64,000 nt of DNA from Sycon ciliatum (taxonomy: Eukaryota > Porifera > Calcarea > Leucosolenida > Sycettidae). Where the stretch lies: NCBI RefSeq assembly GCF_964019385.1, contig NC_088655.1:23951576-24015575 (forward strand), written 5' to 3'. This document shows, in pieces, positions 20,148 to 31,051 of the stretch. Position numbers and translations under genes: made by a program. A model generated the notes under the pieces. The model was not told the DNA's origin, searched no databases, and worked only from the letters and a program-made list of their open reading frames with translations. Numbering within the stretch: position 1 is the first letter of the stretch; every line of letters begins with the position of its first letter.

Positions 20148-21763
20148 ACCGGATGTGTATTAGCAGTGTTTGTAAAAATAGTGTGAACTTGGTGTCAGTA
20201 CAGTATTATGATGTCCATTGTGCATTGGGTTTAGAATGGCCAAGAAGTTTAGTCATCACTGACACTGAAGTATCGAAACGATAGTATAAAAGCTTTCTGC
20301 ACCAGTAGTTACTGTTAGTCGCCTATGGTAAGCGCATCAGGGCCGGCCTGTGAATTGAGATTCCCTGAATGTCGGTGGAGCGGGGATTCGTACAACTGAG
20401 CCCAATCAAAAATGGATCCAGTGATTGGAGGCACAGTATTGTACGACTCACTGCGTGCGACTTTAATCGCGTATGCCATTGGCCCGGCCTTTTTGCCAAT
20501 TTTCCACATTTTCCCTTGCTACTGTAGATGTTTCGTTATACATGTAGAGCGCGCTAGCGGCCAACTGGACAAGTCACTTTTAAAAGGTGGCAGACTACCC
20601 AAAATTCGCTGAAAAAAAAGTAATTTGTAAATTCAGATTGAGTGCTACGTCAGTTGAAAGAGCTTGAATAGGTGCAAATTCTCTGAAAATTGTGTCCCGA
20701 TCTGACTAGCCGTTCAAGAGTTATGGCCTAAAATGTGCCCTTGCAAGGAAAGACTTTTTTGTTGCACGCTGTCATTTGTTGGCAGCACTGTATTTGAATG
20801 TGAGCAGACCGTGCGCAATTTGTCGTATCATGGAAACACGCGAAAGTGTGCAGAATTTTGTTCCAAGTCCAAAAAATCACGTTTTTGAGCGCCGTGCAGC
20901 AGGACTTTTGCACAAGCACGCGGCAAGTCAAAAAAATCACGTTTTTGAGCCACGTATTGGGCTGCACGGCGGCAGGACTTTTGCCAGCACCCTCGTGACG
21001 TTGCAGATATGTGGCTTGATAATTGTAGTTGACGTTGATTTAGTGACTACTAGCACTAGCACTTCAGATGACCAGCTTACTCTGTTTTGTTATTGTATCA
21101 CGGCACTTTGCACTCTGCTCTTTTCTGCTCTCTTCCTTAGCCCTAAATCTTCGTCCTTTGGGCGCGCAATATGTTTCTCCTTTCGGTACAAAACCGGGGT
21201 GCTTTTGCCCACCTACATGTATTAGCCATTCAACAAAATCAACCTTCTGAACTTCACTGAAGAGAGTTCTATACCCGGCGGTAGTCGCCAAGACACCTGT
21301 ATGAAGGGACTGAGTACAAAATGGATGTGTCGCTTTCTTGAAAGTCTTCTGTGGCAACTACTTGTCAAGGTTGGCTGGTGAGCGCCGTTGTGGAATCATG
21401 GTGGTTGATGGAGAAAGCAAATACTCAGTTTCTTGAATCTATCAATCGTCAGGCAAAGTAACAAACTGAGGCAGGGCTGTAGTGTGTTAGTTCACTACAA
21501 GACTGACACACTCAGCCACAGAACAGGGCACAGAAAAAGGAAATCGCCATGATTGTGTGAAGGTGAGAGTGTACTGTACATGTTCTTCGCAGTACATGTG
21601 CATGGATGTCGTCCCATTCTGTCCGATTATCCTCCACCCAGGCCGTCACAACAAGCTCTTTCCCGTGCCAAGGCCTCCAGGATATCGACATCATCAGATT
21701 CTTTCACTCCAGACTCCAGGGACCATATATGGTAATCTCTTTGCACCTAGCAACACGCTGGTA
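20148..21763 (+). repeat. Satellite unit 11 (1616 bp, type C)
   Basis: 'gtcatcactgac' and 'gcgcaatttgtc' together are shared with unit 23 (unit 12 also has both). 'ctccagggac' and 'ggtaatctct' are private. Confidence 0.95.
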
Positions 21764-22961
21764 ACCGGATGTGTATTAGCAGTGTTTGTAAAAATAGTGT
21801 GAACTTGGTGTCAGTACAGTATTATGATGTCCATTGTGCATTGGGTTTAGAATGGCCAAGAAGTTTAGTCATCACTGACACTGAAGTATCGAAACGATAG
21901 TATAAAAGCTTTCTGCACCAGTAGTTACTGTTAGTCGCCTATGGTAAGCGCATCAGGGCCGGCCTGTGAATTGAGATTCCCTGAATGTCGGTGGAGCGGG
22001 GATTCGTACAACTGAGCCCAATCAAAAATGGATCCAGTGATTGGAGGCACAGTATTGTACGACTCACTGCGTGCGACTTTAATCGCGTATGCCGTTGGCC
22101 CGGCCTTTTTGCCAATTTTCCACATTTTCCCTTGCTACTGTAGATGTTTCGTTATACATGTAGAGCGCGCTAGCGGCCAACTGGACAAGTCACTTTTAAA
22201 AGGTGGCAGACTACCCAAAATTCGCTGAAAAAAAAGTAATTTGTAAATTCAGATTGAGTGCTACGTCAGTTGAAAGAGCTTGAATAGGTGCAAATTCTCT
22301 GAAAATTGTGTCCCGATCTGACTAGCCGTTCAAGAGTTATGGCCTAAAATGTGCCCTTGCAAGGAAAGACTTTTTTGTTGCACGCTGTCATTTGTTGGCA
22401 GCACTGTATTTGAATGTGAGCAGACCGTGCGCAATTTGTCGTATCATGGAAACACGCGAAAGTGTGCAGAATTTTGTTCCAAGTCCAAAAAATCACGTTT
22501 TTGAGCGCCGTGCAGCAGGACTTTTGCACAAGCACGCGGCAAGTCAAAAAAATCACGTTTTTGAGCCACGTATTGGGCTGCACGGCGGCAGGACTTTTGC
22601 TAGCACCCTCGTGACGTTGCAGATATGTGGCTTGATAATTGTAGTTGACGTTGATTTAGTGACTACTAGCACTAGCACTTCAGATGACCAGCTTACTCTG
22701 TTTTGTTATTGTATCACGGCACTTTGCACTCTGCTCTTTTCTGCTCTCTTCCTTAGCCCTAAATCTTTGTCCTTTGGGCGCTCAATATGTTTCTCCTTTC
22801 GGTACAAAACCGGGGTGCTTTTGCCCACCTACATGTATTAGCCATTCAACAAAATCAACCTTCTGAACTTCACTGAAGAGAGTTCTATACCCGGCGGTAG
22901 TCGCCGAGACACCTGTATGAAGGGACTGAGTACAAAATGGATGTGTCGCTTTCTTGAAAGT

Positions 22962-23576
22962 TGTTACGTTTTCTTACTCTTAGTACTCCCTTGTGCCATT
23001 GTTCCAGCAGATGCTGCAGGTGTCGCTGACCTGCACAGTTTGTACGAGTACTTGTAGATTTATGCAGTGCGTGTCTACAGCTGTATTTGAATGTGTGCGT
23101 AGTGCACAGTTTGTAGTTGTCCCCTGGCCCTAGGCCTAGGCCCTGTGCCTGTGATACGTGATTGTGGTGCGTGTTAGCTTACACGTGGGAATGCTACGCG
23201 CTTTCATGTGACCTGCGTTACTTCCTTCTCACTGTACTTCCTTTTATGCATGTATCGCTGGCATATGTGACACGGGCCGGCCGGGCCGGAGTGTGTATTG
23301 CCTATTGGTTTTGGAAGCATGTGCCTTTTGTTCTGTGAGTTGTTGTTCGCATGCACATGTTGCTGGCCGGGTGGTAATGTTTTGGTTCTTGTTGTGTTGG
23401 ACCTGAGCTCTAGATTCTACAAAGTTTGTAGCTGTTGTGATTTTACTATGTTCCATGGGTCTGAATAATTGTGTTCTCCGGAGTGGAGTAAAACTGAACT
23501 GTGATTCGATTGTGTGCGGAAACCCGGTGTTGACGAAAGTGTGTTGACCTGGGCGCTGACGAAAAGTAACATAAAC
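22962..23576 (+). repeat. 5' LTR of first BEL element
   Basis: 615 bp, beginning TGTTACG and ending ATAAAC directly before the primer-binding site. Contains a perfect 12-bp palindrome CCTAGGCCTAGG (23129-23140) and a GC-rich GGGCCGGCC run. A TATTG-flanked 7-bp stretch present here is missing from both LTRs of the second element. Confidence 0.9.
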
Positions 23577-23594
23577 TGGCACCTCCGACGGGAT
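23577..23594 (+). promoter_or_regulatory. Primer-binding site of first BEL element
   Basis: Begins TGGCACCTCC directly after the LTR. Its complement ends in GGTGCCA, like a tRNA 3' end with G as discriminator base, and can form a T-stem. A tRNA-Arg is plausible, but I could not confirm the isoacceptor. Confidence 0.6.
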
Positions 23595-23630
23595 CATTTT
23601 GCCTTTCCGTGGTTGCTGAGAGTCGTCGCC

Positions 23631-26600
23631 ATGAGTGAGGAGCGGCGTATCAGCCACAGATCGACGAAAGGAAAGGAACCCAGGCGATATGGATTTTCTG
23701 GAAGTGAGCGCTCGAGTACTCGTGCCAGTCCTGGGAGCACTGAACTCGTAGAATTGGAGAGAGCTCGAGTGGCCAGAAAAAGGGCAGAGGCCGAAGTGCG
23801 AGTGGCAGAAGAGATTGCTGCACTGCAGGAACAAGTTCTGCAGAGTAAGTTAGCTGTCCTGCAGAAACGGCAAGCCTTGGAGCAAGCTCGTTCCGAAGAA
23901 GAATCTGCGCACGAGTCGGCGGCAGGAGCTAGCCCGTCGCCTCGTAGAGAAATTGCTTCGGACGGGGACGTGGTCTTCCAACGAAGTCGTGACGGCGCAA
24001 GTGCGACTCTGCGATCTTGTATGCCACCACGAGCGGAGTCGGACAGTGCAGTTACCGGTAGTAGGTTTACGACTGATCCTCCGTTACCACTCGCGCGCAC
24101 CAGTGTTGAAAATGTGAATACACTGGTAGCAGGAACAGCAGCTGCTCAGCTATCGCAGAATGTCCCGGACGTCGTTGACGGTGTGTCTGAAGAGTCAGAC
24201 CACTATGTGTCATCCAGTAGCGCCTCAAGTAGTGACACTGCTGGTGACTCTACAACTACTGGAACTACAACTAACGCCGGCAGTAGTGGTGAAAGTGATA
24301 ACAGCCACACTGATACTAGTACTGTTAGTCACTATGGGCCTGCTTCCAGGCGTGTTGCTACACATGCTCTGGCCAACGCAGGAGTTGTGTCCAGAGGCGG
24401 AGCTGCCTGCACTACCCAGCCAGTACATATGCAGCAGCAGCAGCAGCCGCCGTCACAGCAGCAGCAGCAGCCGCCGTCACAGCCGCCACGGCAGCAGCAG
24501 CTGCAGCAAGTCCATGTGCTTGGTAGCGCCGTGCGTCCAATGCTGCTGGAAGCAAGTGGACAGGCCCAGCCAAGCCCCGCTGCACCGAGAAGACTGATGA
24601 CTCCGAAGAAGAAAAAATCGGAAAAACAACAGAAGAACAAGGACAAAGCCGAGCAAGCAGCTTCACTGTGCAGTGCCATGACTGAGACACTCTCACTCAA
24701 CCCTGGAGCAGTGCCGTTCCAACCAGCGAAGCAAACACTGTTGCCTGGACCTCAGCTGGCACTGCCTGGACACCAGATGGCATCGCCTGGATTCATGCCA
24801 TGGAACTCGCCTTATGCTGTTACCAGTCACCTGAAGGCGTTAGAGCTCCCCAAGTTTGATGGGAAGGTGAAAAGCTACCTGAAGTGGCGGCAGCGTTTCC
24901 TTCGGCTGATTGACGACAGTTACGCGATGTCGGAGAACCACAAGCTTGCGCATCTGAGGGAGGCCCTTGCTGATGGTTCTGCAGAAGAGCTGATTGCTGA
25001 TGTCTTGGATGGACCTGGCGCATATAAAGTAATCATGGCCGAGTTGGAACGCTGGTACGGTGGCCAAGACCGAGAGCTGAACAACCAGGAAAGAGAGCTC
25101 ATGGAGTGGCCAGTCTTGACCAATGAGCGTGACGTCAGCCAGCTGAAAAAGTTCGCCATTCGGCTCCGCAATACCCTGCTTAACATGGAAGCAGTCCAGG
25201 TGCAGCCAGGCAGAGAGTTATACCTGGCGCTAACCCGGAAGATTCCTCGACGGCTCCTGGCACGCTACTTCGATCGTTATGATGATTCCAGCTGTGACAT
25301 ACAGGCATTCTCGCAATTCCTAATAACACACGTCCAGAAGCAGATGCGTGTTGAGGAACGAATTGGCCTGGGAGACCGCCCACCAGTATCACTGCAGCCC
25401 AAGGAGCACCAAAACAAGAGTAATCGGCCGTTGCCCAGCAGGCAATATGGAGTCAGGGAGCGCGCGTTTATCTCCAGTCCTGGGACTCCACGATCAAGCG
25501 ACTCGTCACAGCCTGGGCCGAAACGTAACTTGGTCGCTTCTAGCAGCCGCAGCAACTCCAGAAAAGAGCAAGCTGCCTCAGAGCAAAGACAGCATGCAGA
25601 CAACAGCCATGCCTGTGGTAAGTGCGAGGGTGCACACCATATTGCAGATTGTGGCGAATTCAAGAGTCTGCCCGTGCAAAAGAGAAATGACACGATCCGG
25701 AACCTACGGCTATGCGTCAACTGCCTGGGAAATGGGCACTGGGCACGAGACTGCATGGCAGCGGTGTGCCGAGAGTGTCAAGGCAAGCATCATCATTTAC
25801 TGCACCGTGAACGACAAGGCAGTTTTACACCATCACCACCAACGCGAAAAGAGGCTAGCCACCATGTGAACAGCGAATCCCAGCCAGCCAATGACGACGA
25901 GGCCGGCTTGACCTCATTCATGACGATACCGGTGAGGGTCGCTAATGGAACAGTGACTGCCACAGCCAACGTCCTTCTTGACTCTGGATCAACATGCAGC
26001 TTTGTCACAGAGAGGCTTGCACACCGACTACGGCTGCGAGGAGAGCGCAAGCCAGTGCATGTTGGTGTGCTAGGCGGTCAAGTTCTCTCAGGCGAGCGAG
26101 AGGTGGTGTCTCTGTCCCTTCATCAATATGACAGCCAGGAGATATCAGAAGTTGAGGCATATGTGCTGCCAAAGATCACAAGCGACGTGCACGTTGCTGA
26201 TTGGAGCCGTCTGCGTCACCAGTGGCCACATCTAGCAGACATTGATTTCCCTGCTGCAAGCAATCAACGCGCCATCGACATCCTAATCGGGCTAAATTCA
26301 GCAGCACTGCACAGTGCACAGGAAGAACGGATTGGCAAGGCAGGTGAGCCCATTGCAAGGCGCACACCCTTGGGATGGGTCTGTTTCGGTTCAGCCATAC
26401 AAGACAGCTCTGTCCAGCACACCCATCATGCCCTGGAACTAACACAGACAGGTCTCGACTCGCTTGTCCGTAACTTCTGGGACTTGGAAGCGGTCGGCAT
26501 GCAACCGTCTGCTGAGAGCTACCTGTCACCTGACGAACGCCATGCTGAGGAAATGACTCGACAGCAGCTAGGGTACGCAGATGGTCGATTCGTTGTCGGT

Positions 26601-29600
26601 ATTCCCTGGCAGAATGGAGCGCGTCCTCGGATCACGAGCAACCGAGTGCAGGCCGAGGATCGGCTGCGTTCGCTACTGAGGTCTCTAGAGAGAAGACCAA
26701 CCGTTCAGATTCGCTATGCAAAGGTGCTAGAGGAGTACCTACAGAAGGCGTACATTCAGGAGCTGACATCTGATCAAGTCCAGCAATGTGGCCGTGAGCA
26801 ATGGTTTCTGCCCCACTTCGCAGTAGTCCGCGAACACAAGGCTACAACTAAGGTCCGTGTTGTGTTTGATGCTGCAGCTCGCTTCAACGGCACGTCCATC
26901 AATGAACACATGTACGCTGGGCCGCGACTGCAGAATGACCTCGTCACAGTACTGATCCGGTTCTGCATGCACCCCGTGGCACTGATTGCTGATGTGTCGG
27001 AGATGTTCCTTCAGGTGTCACTACAGCCTGAAGATCGCAGATATCACCGATTTCTTTGGAAGACCGGGGACGGAGTCAAGGCCTATGAGTTCACCAGGTT
27101 GGCGTTTGGCATCCGTGCATCGCCATACCTAGCAGGCAGAGCTTTGTTGGAGACGGCCGAGCGTTTCGGAGCGAACTACGACCCAGCAGTCAGTGACACA
27201 GTTCGCAAGGCATTCTACGTCGACGACATGTTGAAGTCCTTGCCTGACGACCAGAAAGCAATGCGTCTTCGGTCTCAGCTACAAGACCTCCTGAAGAAAG
27301 GCGGCTTCCATCTCCGGAAGTGGTTGAGCAACAGTGAAGCAGTGATGGAATCAATTCCACCGGAGCACCGCGCGCCGGCCACGTCTAAGTCCATAACGGC
27401 ACAAGAGTCGTCTGGACAGCCCTCACAAAAGGCACTGGGCGTAACGTGGATGGTCAGCGAAGATTATTTCACGTTTCACTATCAGGAACCCACATCCGCT
27501 GCGTGCACGAAGCGCACCGTCCTCAGTCGCATGGCATCACTGTTTGACCCCAGAGGGCAACTAGCACCATTCACCATCAGGAGCAAGTTGTTGTTCCAGG
27601 AACTATGTCTTGCGGGGCTCGGCTGGGACGACCCACTGCCTGAAGAGACGGCGGTAGCTTGGCAAGAATGGTTTGCTGAGATGCCTAAGCTAACACAGCT
27701 ACGCATTGATCGCTGTTTTCAAGATAGCACAACGTCGATGGGTCTGAGTGTGCACACGTTCACCGACGCATCAGAACGGGCCTACGCCGCTGCGTCATAC
27801 GTCCGAGCAGAGCGACCAGATGGTACAGCGAAGGTTACCCTGGTGATGGCCAAGGCAAGACCAGCACCGATCAAGCGTCGATCCATTCCGATGCTAGAGC
27901 TGCAGGGAGCGGTCCTGGGTGTGCGTCTTGGGACGTACGTTAGCGAAGCTCTTGGTGTGAGAGCAGCCGACAGCCACTACTGGAGCGATTCCATGAATGT
28001 CCAATATTGGATTCGATCACCCAGCCGAAAGTTCAAGCTGGAAGTCGGCAACCGGATATCGGAGATCCAACAGCAGTCTATGGCACGGAACTGGCGTCAT
28101 GTTCCCGGAGTCAGAAATCCAGCGGATCTCCCCACCCGTGGGATGACAGTCACACAGCTGGCAGAGGAGAGCAGGTGGTGGCATGGACCAACGTTTCTGG
28201 CACAGCAACAGAGCGAATGGCCAGATCGCAGGATAGCTGTGCCGAAGGAGCTACCACAAATGCTCAAGACTCCTGAAATCACGATGACGGCAATGATGTC
28301 ACCACCGTTGCGGCTAAGTCCAAACAACTATTCCTCGTGGAGCCGTCTTGTGCGGGTCACGGCTTGGTGCATGCGTGCCATACACAATCGCCGCAAGAGC
28401 CGACTGCCACAGCTAACGCTCAGCGACGCCCGTGTGAAGATTGCAATCAAGAACAGCAAGGAGGTTGCCGTGCCCGAGCTCTCACCAGCTGAGTTTGAAA
28501 GAGCGGAGCACTATTGGATCATGCGTGCGCAAGATGAGAGCTATGGTGAAGTGACCAGCACGCTGAGAAAAGGGAAGGAGTTGCCAAGCAGTGCCCCTCT
28601 TCTCAAGTTGCAACCGCGCATCGACGAACAGAGTGGATACCCCGTATTAAGAGTTAGTGGGAGACTGCGTACGGCTTACCACTTGGCATCTGAGTTTCGA
28701 TCGCCAATTATTCTACCACCTCGACACCGAGTGACAGAGCTGATCATTCGGAGAGAGGATGAGCGATGCCGACACAGCATTGGCACGAATCACATCCTGT
28801 CCAATCTCGCCGATCACTACTGGCTTGTGAAAGGCAAGCAAATGGTGAAGTCACATCGGCACCACTGCGTGGGATGTCAGAAGGTGTGGCGCAAACCAGC
28901 CACTCCCAGGATGGGTCCTCTCCCAGACCTCCGCACGCAAGGACCACTTCTGGCATTCGCCCGCACCGCTGTGGACTTCGCCGGACCATTTCTAGTGAAG
29001 AGAGGTCGAGGACGTACACAAGAGAAGAGGTATGTGGCAGTGTTCACGTGTCTGCAATCTCGAGCGTGTCACTTGGAGCTGGTTACCTCTCTCGACACGA
29101 CTGGCTTCAAGATGGCCCTGACGCGATTCTGCAAGCGTCGCGGCACACCCGAGATGTTGCTTACTGATAATGGAAGCAATTTTGTTGCGACAGAGCGAGA
29201 GCTGAGGGAGGCAGTCGCCCAGCTTGACCATGCCGACCTCGCATCGGAGTATGCAGGCCAAGGGATTGAGTGGAAATTCAATCCGCCTCGTTCTCCTCAT
29301 TTCGGCGGCGTGTTCGAACGGATCGTGCGCTCCATGAAGCAAGTTCTCCAGACTGTGCTGTACAAGGCTGATTTAACTGAAGAAGAGCTCCAGACAGTAT
29401 TGGTGCAGGCCGAGGCTCTCATCAACTCGCGGCCATTGACAACGCTTTCGGAGGAAAGTGAAGACCTGGAGCCGCCTTTGCATTTCTTGGTTGGCCATTC
29501 GAGAGTTGCAACAGCGTTGGAAGCAACCCCGGAGGGGGGTCTGCATCGTCGCTGGCAGTTGCTTCAGGATCTGATGAAGCGCATTTGGAAGAGGTGGCTC

Positions 29601-29903
29601 CGCGAGATTGTTGCTCTAGCCAATTTGGAGACGAAGTGGCACCGTGATAGTGCATCGGTTACAGTCGGCAAAATCCTGATGATGCTGGACGAATCGCTCC
29701 CAAGGACTCAGTGGCCGCTTGGTCGAGTGGTCGCTACGTATCCTGGAAAAGACGGGAAGGTGCGCGTAGTGGACGTGAAGGTCAAAGGGAAGGTGTACAA
29801 GCGCAGCGTCCACCTCATGGTGCCCCTAGATGTGGAACCGTCAGCAGTCAAGGTGACTCTCCCAGCCTCTGCCGAAGTGCGGCTAAGTGATCTCAATGAG
29901 TGA
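23631..29903 (+). CDS. BEL/Pao gag-pol polyprotein, first copy
   Basis: About 2090 residues from the ATG at 23631 (gccATGa). The frame stays open upstream into the LTR, but that earlier ATG would precede the primer-binding site. In order: an N-terminal coiled coil (~35-95); a Ser/Thr-rich and a Gln/Pro-rich region with CAG runs (~266-293); a gag domain of the DUF1759 kind (~402-573); zinc knuckles (~660-720); an aspartic protease with LLDSGS (~781); reverse transcriptase with FYVDDM (~1196); an RNase H-like part of the Pao type with a TDASE motif (~1376); an integrase with an HHCC finger (~1713-1750) and D, D, E residues near 1780, 1843 and 1893; and a DUF5641-like C-terminus (~1980-2070). 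This order is typical of BEL/Pao. The single gag-pol frame is usual in the family. Confidence 0.93.
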   Translation: MSEERRISHRSTKGKEPRRYGFSGSERSSTRASPGSTELVELERARVARKRAEAEVRVAEEIAALQEQVLQSKLAVLQKRQALEQARSEEESAHESAAGASPSPRREIASDGDVVFQRSRDGASATLRSCMPPRAESDSAVTGSRFTTDPPLPLARTSVENVNTLVAGTAAAQLSQNVPDVVDGVSEESDHYVSSSSASSSDTAGDSTTTGTTTNAGSSGESDNSHTDTSTVSHYGPASRRVATHALANAGVVSRGGAACTTQPVHMQQQQQPPSQQQQQPPSQPPRQQQLQQVHVLGSAVRPMLLEASGQAQPSPAAPRRLMTPKKKKSEKQQKNKDKAEQAASLCSAMTETLSLNPGAVPFQPAKQTLLPGPQLALPGHQMASPGFMPWNSPYAVTSHLKALELPKFDGKVKSYLKWRQRFLRLIDDSYAMSENHKLAHLREALADGSAEELIADVLDGPGAYKVIMAELERWYGGQDRELNNQERELMEWPVLTNERDVSQLKKFAIRLRNTLLNMEAVQVQPGRELYLALTRKIPRRLLARYFDRYDDSSCDIQAFSQFLITHVQKQMRVEERIGLGDRPPVSLQPKEHQNKSNRPLPSRQYGVRERAFISSPGTPRSSDSSQPGPKRNLVASSSRSNSRKEQAASEQRQHADNSHACGKCEGAHHIADCGEFKSLPVQKRNDTIRNLRLCVNCLGNGHWARDCMAAVCRECQGKHHHLLHRERQGSFTPSPPTRKEASHHVNSESQPANDDEAGLTSFMTIPVRVANGTVTATANVLLDSGSTCSFVTERLAHRLRLRGERKPVHVGVLGGQVLSGEREVVSLSLHQYDSQEISEVEAYVLPKITSDVHVADWSRLRHQWPHLADIDFPAASNQRAIDILIGLNSAALHSAQEERIGKAGEPIARRTPLGWVCFGSAIQDSSVQHTHHALELTQTGLDSLVRNFWDLEAVGMQPSAESYLSPDERHAEEMTRQQLGYADGRFVVGIPWQNGARPRITSNRVQAEDRLRSLLRSLERRPTVQIRYAKVLEEYLQKAYIQELTSDQVQQCGREQWFLPHFAVVREHKATTKVRVVFDAAARFNGTSINEHMYAGPRLQNDLVTVLIRFCMHPVALIADVSEMFLQVSLQPEDRRYHRFLWKTGDGVKAYEFTRLAFGIRASPYLAGRALLETAERFGANYDPAVSDTVRKAFYVDDMLKSLPDDQKAMRLRSQLQDLLKKGGFHLRKWLSNSEAVMESIPPEHRAPATSKSITAQESSGQPSQKALGVTWMVSEDYFTFHYQEPTSAACTKRTVLSRMASLFDPRGQLAPFTIRSKLLFQELCLAGLGWDDPLPEETAVAWQEWFAEMPKLTQLRIDRCFQDSTTSMGLSVHTFTDASERAYAAASYVRAERPDGTAKVTLVMAKARPAPIKRRSIPMLELQGAVLGVRLGTYVSEALGVRAADSHYWSDSMNVQYWIRSPSRKFKLEVGNRISEIQQQSMARNWRHVPGVRNPADLPTRGMTVTQLAEESRWWHGPTFLAQQQSEWPDRRIAVPKELPQMLKTPEITMTAMMSPPLRLSPNNYSSWSRLVRVTAWCMRAIHNRRKSRLPQLTLSDARVKIAIKNSKEVAVPELSPAEFERAEHYWIMRAQDESYGEVTSTLRKGKELPSSAPLLKLQPRIDEQSGYPVLRVSGRLRTAYHLASEFRSPIILPPRHRVTELIIRREDERCRHSIGTNHILSNLADHYWLVKGKQMVKSHRHHCVGCQKVWRKPATPRMGPLPDLRTQGPLLAFARTAVDFAGPFLVKRGRGRTQEKRYVAVFTCLQSRACHLELVTSLDTTGFKMALTRFCKRRGTPEMLLTDNGSNFVATERELREAVAQLDHADLASEYAGQGIEWKFNPPRSPHFGGVFERIVRSMKQVLQTVLYKADLTEEELQTVLVQAEALINSRPLTTLSEESEDLEPPLHFLVGHSRVATALEATPEGGLHRRWQLLQDLMKRIWKRWLREIVALANLETKWHRDSASVTVGKILMMLDESLPRTQWPLGRVVATYPGKDGKVRVVDVKVKGKVYKRSVHLMVPLDVEPSAVKVTLPASAEVRLSDLNE

Positions 29904-30007
29904 CATTAACTGGCATGCTCGCCGTTGTTAATGCCGTGTATCAAGTTACGGTTTTGCCCAATATCGTATAGGCATTAGATTCGCTCAGTTTTCCCACGTT
30001 CGCTCAT

Positions 30008-30018
30008 GAGGGAGGGAA
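30008..30018 (+). promoter_or_regulatory. Polypurine tract of first BEL element
   Basis: GAGGGAGGGAA lies directly before the TGTTACG of the 3' LTR. This is the expected primer site for plus-strand synthesis. Confidence 0.75.
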
Positions 30019-30633
30019 TGTTACGTTTTCTTACTCTTAGTACTCCCTTGTGCCATTGTTCCAGCAGATGCTGCAGGTGTCGCTGACCTGCACAGTTTGT
30101 ACGAGTACTTGTAGATTTATGCAGTGCGTGTCTACAGCTGTATTTGAATGTGTGCGTAGTGCACAGTTTGTAGTTGTCCCCTGGCCCTAGGCCTAGGCCC
30201 TGTGCCTGTGATACGTGATTGTGGTGCGTGTTAGCTTACACGTGGGAATGCTACGCGCTTTCATGTGACCTGCGTTACTTCCTTCTCACTGTACTTCCTT
30301 TTATGCATGTATCGCTGGCATATGTGACACGGGCCGGCCGGGCCGGAGTGTGTATTGCCTATTGGTTTTGGAAGCATGTGCCTTTTGTTCTGTGAGTTGT
30401 TGTTCGCATGCACATGTTGCTGGCCGGGTGGTAATGTTTTGGTTCTTGTTGTGTTGGACCTGAGCTCTAGATTCTACAAAGTTTGTAGCTGTTGTGATTT
30501 TACTATGTTCCATGGGTCTGAATAATTGTGTTCTCCGGAGTGGAGTAAAACTGAACTGTGATTCGATTGTGTGCGGAAACCCGGTGTTGACGAAAGTGTG
30601 TTGACCTGGGCGCTGAGGAAAAGTAAGATAAAC
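30019..30633 (+). repeat. 3' LTR of first BEL element
   Basis: 615 bp, nearly identical to the 5' LTR. The right edge is set by return to satellite sequence at cttctgtggc. The last eight bases differ from the 5' LTR at one position, and the same difference separates the LTR pair in the second element. Confidence 0.9.
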
Positions 30634-31051
30634 CTTCTGTGGCAACTACTTGTCAAGGTTGGCTGGTGAGCGCCGTTGTGGAATCATGGTGGTTGATGGA
30701 GAAAGCAAATACTCAGTTTCTTGAATCTATCAATCGTCAGGCAAAGTAACAAACTGAGGCAGGGCTGTAGTGTGTTAGTTCACTACAAGACTGACACACT
30801 CAGCCACAGAACAGGGCACAGAAAAAGGAAATCGCCATGATTGTGTGAAGGTGAGAGTGTACTGTACATGTTCTTCGCAGTACATGTGCATGGATGTCGT
30901 CCCATTCTGTTCGATTATCCTCCACCCAGGCCGTCACAACAAGCTCTTTCCCGTGCCAAGGCCTCCAGGATATCGACATCATAAGATTCTTTCACTCCAG
31001 ACTCCAGTGACCATATATGGTAATGTCTTTGCACCTAGCAACACGCTGGTA

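Larger units (their letters stand above)
22962..30633 (+). mobile_element. BEL/Pao LTR retrotransposon, first copy
   Basis: 7672 bp: a 615-bp LTR, a primer-binding site, one long gag-pol frame, a polypurine tract and a 615-bp LTR. The insert length accounts exactly for the gap in the unit, with no bases lost and no target duplication seen (gaaagt before, cttctg after). BEL elements normally duplicate 4-6 bp. The two LTRs differ at about two positions, so the insertion is young. The element looks whole; I saw no obvious break in its main frame. No envelope gene is present. Confidence 0.93.
1..31051 (+). repeat. Higher-order repeat, first block (units 1-12 with RAG1-like transposon and BEL element)
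   Basis: Twelve head-to-tail satellite units, with a DNA transposon in unit 5 and a BEL/Pao element in unit 12. Private variants of individual units recur in the same order in the second block: unit 3 pairs with 14, 4 with 15, 5 with 16, 7 with 19, 8 with 20, 9 with 21, 10 with 22, 11 with 23 and 12 with 25. The left edge is cut by the window, so the block may have begun earlier. Units 1 and 2 both resemble unit 13, so this block may carry one more unit on that side. Two haplotypes joined end to end by an assembler could give the same picture. Confidence 0.85.
21764..31051 (+). repeat. Satellite unit 12, interrupted by BEL/Pao element
   Basis: The span of 9288 bp equals one 1616-bp unit plus a 7672-bp insert. 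'aatctttgtcc' and 'gcgctcaatatg' before the insert, and 'ctgttcgatt' and 'cataagattc' after it, recur only in unit 25. Confidence 0.95.

Noticed and set aside
23081-23095. 15-bp identity between BEL LTR and satellite unit (ctgtatttgaatgtg)
   Set aside because: It is isolated, with no similarity beyond the match; too short to argue for common origin.
23514-23630. Start of the BEL frame at the ATG inside the LTR
   Set aside because: It lies before the primer-binding site. The ATG at 23631 has a good context and fits the family.
23244-23834. 196-codon minus-strand frame across the BEL LTR
   Set aside because: It is an antisense shadow of the LTR and gag start, without a recognisable domain.
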